Shown piece by piece: positions 61,843 to 64,000 of a stretch of 64,000 nucleotides of DNA. Every line of letters starts with the position of its first letter. Positions within the stretch are counted from its first letter, which is position 1. The notes beneath the pieces are model-generated. The model was not told the origin of the DNA and ran no database searches. It saw nothing but the letters and a program-made list of their open reading frames with translations. Both the position numbers and the translations under genes were made by a program. The DNA comes from Actinomyces vulturis (lineage in GTDB: Bacteria > Actinomycetota > Actinomycetes > Actinomycetales > Actinomycetaceae): contig NZ_LZRK01000004.1 of the NCBI RefSeq assembly GCF_001687305.1, positions 310,001 through 374,000 on the forward strand, in the 5' to 3' direction.

Positions 61843-62760
61843 TTAGACCTTGGTGTACTTGGCCAGGGAGAACGCACTGGCGGCAGCGGCCAAAGCGATT
61901 GCGGCGATAAGTAGGAAGGGAGCCACAATCAACACGTCCGAGGTGGAGATAAATGCGGTAGTTAAGAAGACCGCTTTGGACAGCCAGCCCTCTACTACAT
62001 AGTGCACGCCAACCCACAATGCTGCCACCGCTAGTACGGCACCAGCCAGTGCAGCGATTGCGCCTTCAATCATGAAAGGCAACTGGATAAACAGGTTGGA
62101 AGCACCCACCAGACGCATGATCGAGGTTTCCTTACTGCGGGACATGGCTGACAGGCGAATTGTCGTGGTAATCAATAGAACTGCCGCAATACCCATGACA
62201 CCTGCCAAGCCACCAGCAATCCATGAGGCCTTATTCATCACTTGGAAGAGTGGATCCAACACAGCTTTCTGGTCAACGACACGGTCCACGCCATCACGTC
62301 CGGTGAACTGTTCACTCACCACCTGGTACTGCTCAGGGTTAACAAGTTTGACGCGAAATGACACGGGCATCATATCTTCAGTGGCATTACGGCCGATGTG
62401 TGTATCCCCGTAGGCCTTCATGAAGTTTTCATATGCCTGAGCCTTGTCCTCAATGGTGTAGTTCTTCACGTAAGGCTTCAACGAATCAGAGTTGAGGAGC
62501 TGTTCAACAGAGTCAATCTGCTCCTGGGTCGCTTCGCCGCCAGGACAACTCGTGGTTGCTGCAGACTGTGGGCACATGAAAATTGAGACCTCAACCTTGT
62601 CATACCAAGCACCCTTCATCGTGTCGATCTGCATGTGAAGCAGCGCCGATGAGCCCACGAACAGCAGGGAAACAAAGGAGACGAGCATGACGGAAATCGT
62701 CATCGCCACGTTACGGGTCAGACCTTTACCGACTTCGGAGAGAATAAAACGTAAACGCAT
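61843..62760 (-). CDS. ftsX: Cell division protein FtsX
   Basis: A 305-residue membrane protein with one N-terminal helix (NVAMTISVMLVSFVSLLFVG), a large extracytoplasmic domain containing two cysteines (IFMCPQSAATTSCPGG), and three C-terminal helices (MEGIAAVL-type; the last reads FLLIAAIALAAAASAFSLAK). With FtsE it forms an ABC-like complex that controls septal hydrolases. Start at 62760, 12 bases after ftsE. Confidence 0.94.
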   Translation of the reverse strand: MRLRFILSEVGKGLTRNVAMTISVMLVSFVSLLFVGSSALLHMQIDTMKGAWYDKVEVSIFMCPQSAATTSCPGGEATQEQIDSVEQLLNSDSLKPYVKNYTIEDKAQAYENFMKAYGDTHIGRNATEDMMPVSFRVKLVNPEQYQVVSEQFTGRDGVDRVVDQKAVLDPLFQVMNKASWIAGGLAGVMGIAAVLLITTTIRLSAMSRSKETSIMRLVGASNLFIQLPFMIEGAIAALAGAVLAVAALWVGVHYVVEGWLSKAVFLTTAFISTSDVLIVAPFLLIAAIALAAAASAFSLAKYTKV

Positions 62761-62772
62761 AGGTGAGTCCTC

Positions 62773-63462
62773 TCAGCGGTCTGCGCCGTAGACGCCGCGG
62801 GCCTGGTCACGAATAACCTTGCCTTGTTCTAGTTCCACCACACGCTTACGCATCTGGTCCACGATTTCATCATCGTGTGTGGCCATGACGATGGTGGTGC
62901 CGCGACGGTTAATACGGTCAAGAAGACGCATAATGCCCACGGACGTGGAAGGGTCAAGGTTCCCAGTGGGCTCGTCAGCAAGAAGGAGTTTGGGTCGGTT
63001 TACCATGGCACGTGCAATAGCCACACGCTGCTGCTCACCACCGGAGAGTTCGTGTGGTAGTCGCTTTTCTTTTCCGCTCAACCCCACGAGATTAAGGGCC
63101 TCGGGAACAGCGGAAAGAATGTAGTGGCGGGGTTTGCCAATAACTTGCGGAGCAATCGCCACGTTTTCTAGGACAGTCTTGTTATCCAGAAGACGGAAGT
63201 CTTGGAACACTGTTCCAATTTCGCGACGCAGGTGAGGAACTTTCCAGGAAGACACCTGAGACAAGTCGCGTCCAAGCACGTGGATGGAGCCGGAAGTGGG
63301 GCGTTCTTCACGCAAAGCAAGACGAAGGAAGGTGGACTTGCCGGAGCCTGATGCTCCCACGAGGAACACGAACTCACCGGGTTCCACGGTGAGGTCAACA
63401 TCGTCAAGGGCTGGGCGCGCACCGCGCTTGTAGACCTTGGATACGTGCTTGAAACGAATCAT
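62773..63462 (-). CDS. ftsE: Cell division ATP-binding protein FtsE
   Basis: A 229-residue ABC ATPase. Walker A is [15 protein letters not shown], the Q-loop [10 protein letters not shown], the signature [14 protein letters not shown], Walker [13 protein letters not shown] and the H-loop VMATHDDE. It begins [14 protein letters not shown] at 63462; the frame is open to 63504 without a ribosome site. It energises FtsX. Confidence 0.95.
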   Translation of the reverse strand: MIRFKHVSKVYKRGARPALDDVDLTVEPGEFVFLVGASGSGKSTFLRLALREERPTSGSIHVLGRDLSQVSSWKVPHLRREIGTVFQDFRLLDNKTVLENVAIAPQVIGKPRHYILSAVPEALNLVGLSGKEKRLPHELSGGEQQRVAIARAMVNRPKLLLADEPTGNLDPSTSVGIMRLLDRINRRGTTIVMATHDDEIVDQMRKRVVELEQGKVIRDQARGVYGADR

Positions 63463-63627
63463 GGTTGGCTCTCTAGTGGACGTGCAGCCTAGGCGTACAC
63501 GCACCTCGGCTTAATGCCACGCTACGGTGTGAAGAAGAGCAATTGGTTTGTGACACGCCCATAACAGAGAACTGTGAGGAACTGATAGGGCCACCACTGT
63601 CTGCAGGCAAGCACGTAGCATGTGTTC
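63463..63627. other. Divergent intergenic region
   Basis: Between ftsE and the plus-strand gene at 63628. It must hold the ftsE promoter; no clear -10/-35 pair was picked by eye. Confidence 0.35.
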
Positions 63628-64000
63628 ATGAGCATTGATGAGCAGCCTGAACACTCTGAGTCTCCCGATCACTCAGCCCCTGGTCATGTCCCGCTGGACT
63701 GTGGGTCATGGGCACGCCTGAGCGCATCCATTTCTAAGCAGTGTTCCAACGGCCGCTTCGAGGCCCCTATCCTCCTATGCCTTGAAAACAGCATCGTGGA
63801 GGAGAAAGAAACACTTCCAGGACTGCTCAACACCATTCTGCGCCGCACAATGAATCCCTCGAATCAGCCTCCTGGTGTGGTGCTGAGTACCAGCTCCTCA
63901 CTGGACGACTCTTCTGACAGCACCATCCTGGCTCGCTTGGATGTTCCATGGCTCGATGAGCGCAACGAGTTACTCATCGATCGGGCACGGCGCGATCAAC
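63628..64000 (+). CDS. Unknown protein, cut by the window edge
   Basis: An open frame from ATG 63628 to the right edge (124 codons seen). It starts MSIDEQPEHSESPDHSAPG and continues LDCGSWARLSASISKQCSNG, then LLCLENSIVEEKETLPGLLN. An acidic, low-complexity start is followed by a more ordered part. No family recognised from the visible segment. It is divergent from ftsE. Confidence 0.6.
   Translation, partial: MSIDEQPEHSESPDHSAPGHVPLDCGSWARLSASISKQCSNGRFEAPILLCLENSIVEEKETLPGLLNTILRRTMNPSNQPPGVVLSTSSSLDDSSDSTILARLDVPWLDERNELLIDRARRDQ

Overview
The window looks like an actinobacterial chromosome, most likely Actinomycetaceae-like. The signs are an actinobacterial myo-inositol cluster containing a Cgl0159-type aldolase and a transaldolase, the ftsE-ftsX-M23 peptidase-smpB-ssrA order, and actinophage-type early genes. 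The genus is inference. Three compositions are visible by eye: a moderate-GC backbone, a GC-rich prophage, and several AT-richer insertions.

Region 1 (1-15.2 kb) is backbone metabolism. An inositol regulon is arranged around a GntR/UTRA regulator (5759-6505). On the minus strand lie iolC, an IolJ-type aldolase, iolB, iolD and the start of iolA. On the plus strand lie a transaldolase, iolG, a second Gfo/Idh/MocA dehydrogenase, an inositol symporter and iolE. Together they take up inositol, oxidise it to inosose, dehydrate and hydrolyse it, isomerise and phosphorylate the product, cleave it, and oxidise malonate semialdehyde. A TSUP exporter and a metal module (SmtB/ArsR repressor plus a cysteine-rich metallothionein) follow.

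Region 2 (15.2-22 kb) is AT-rich and decayed. It holds a frameshifted glycosyltransferase, a membrane protein, a GNAT acetyltransferase and a broken MFS transporter.

Region 3 (22-55 kb) is a defective prophage read mainly on the minus strand. It keeps early control, single-strand binding protein, nuclease, PolA, antirepressor, primase-helicase, VRR-NUC, SNF2 helicase, HNH, TerS and TerL, but its portal gene is internally deleted and no capsid, tail or lysis genes follow. It also carries a phage metK coupled to a ParB-methyltransferase, an IS3 element, an efflux cassette with a possible drug-sensing leader peptide, and a row of small genes behind a repeated promoter.

Region 4 (47.7-54.3 kb), on the plus strand inside the prophage, is a defence island. 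Four translationally coupled genes (A-D) form a candidate undescribed system: two proteins with matching RHIM/amyloid-like motifs, a small HTH protein, and an RloC/PrrC-like ATPase with a zinc hook. A type II restriction-modification pair (m5C methyltransferase and SacI-like endonuclease) and an iteron-like repeat array follow.

Region 5 (54.96-59.30 kb) is a compact integrative element bounded by an 18-bp copy of the tmRNA 3' end. It carries an integrase, an excisionase-like HTH protein, a RepA-like ATPase and three unknown genes.

Region 6 (59.28-64 kb) is core backbone: ssrA, smpB, a LytM/M23 peptidase, ftsX, ftsE and a divergent unknown gene cut by the window edge.
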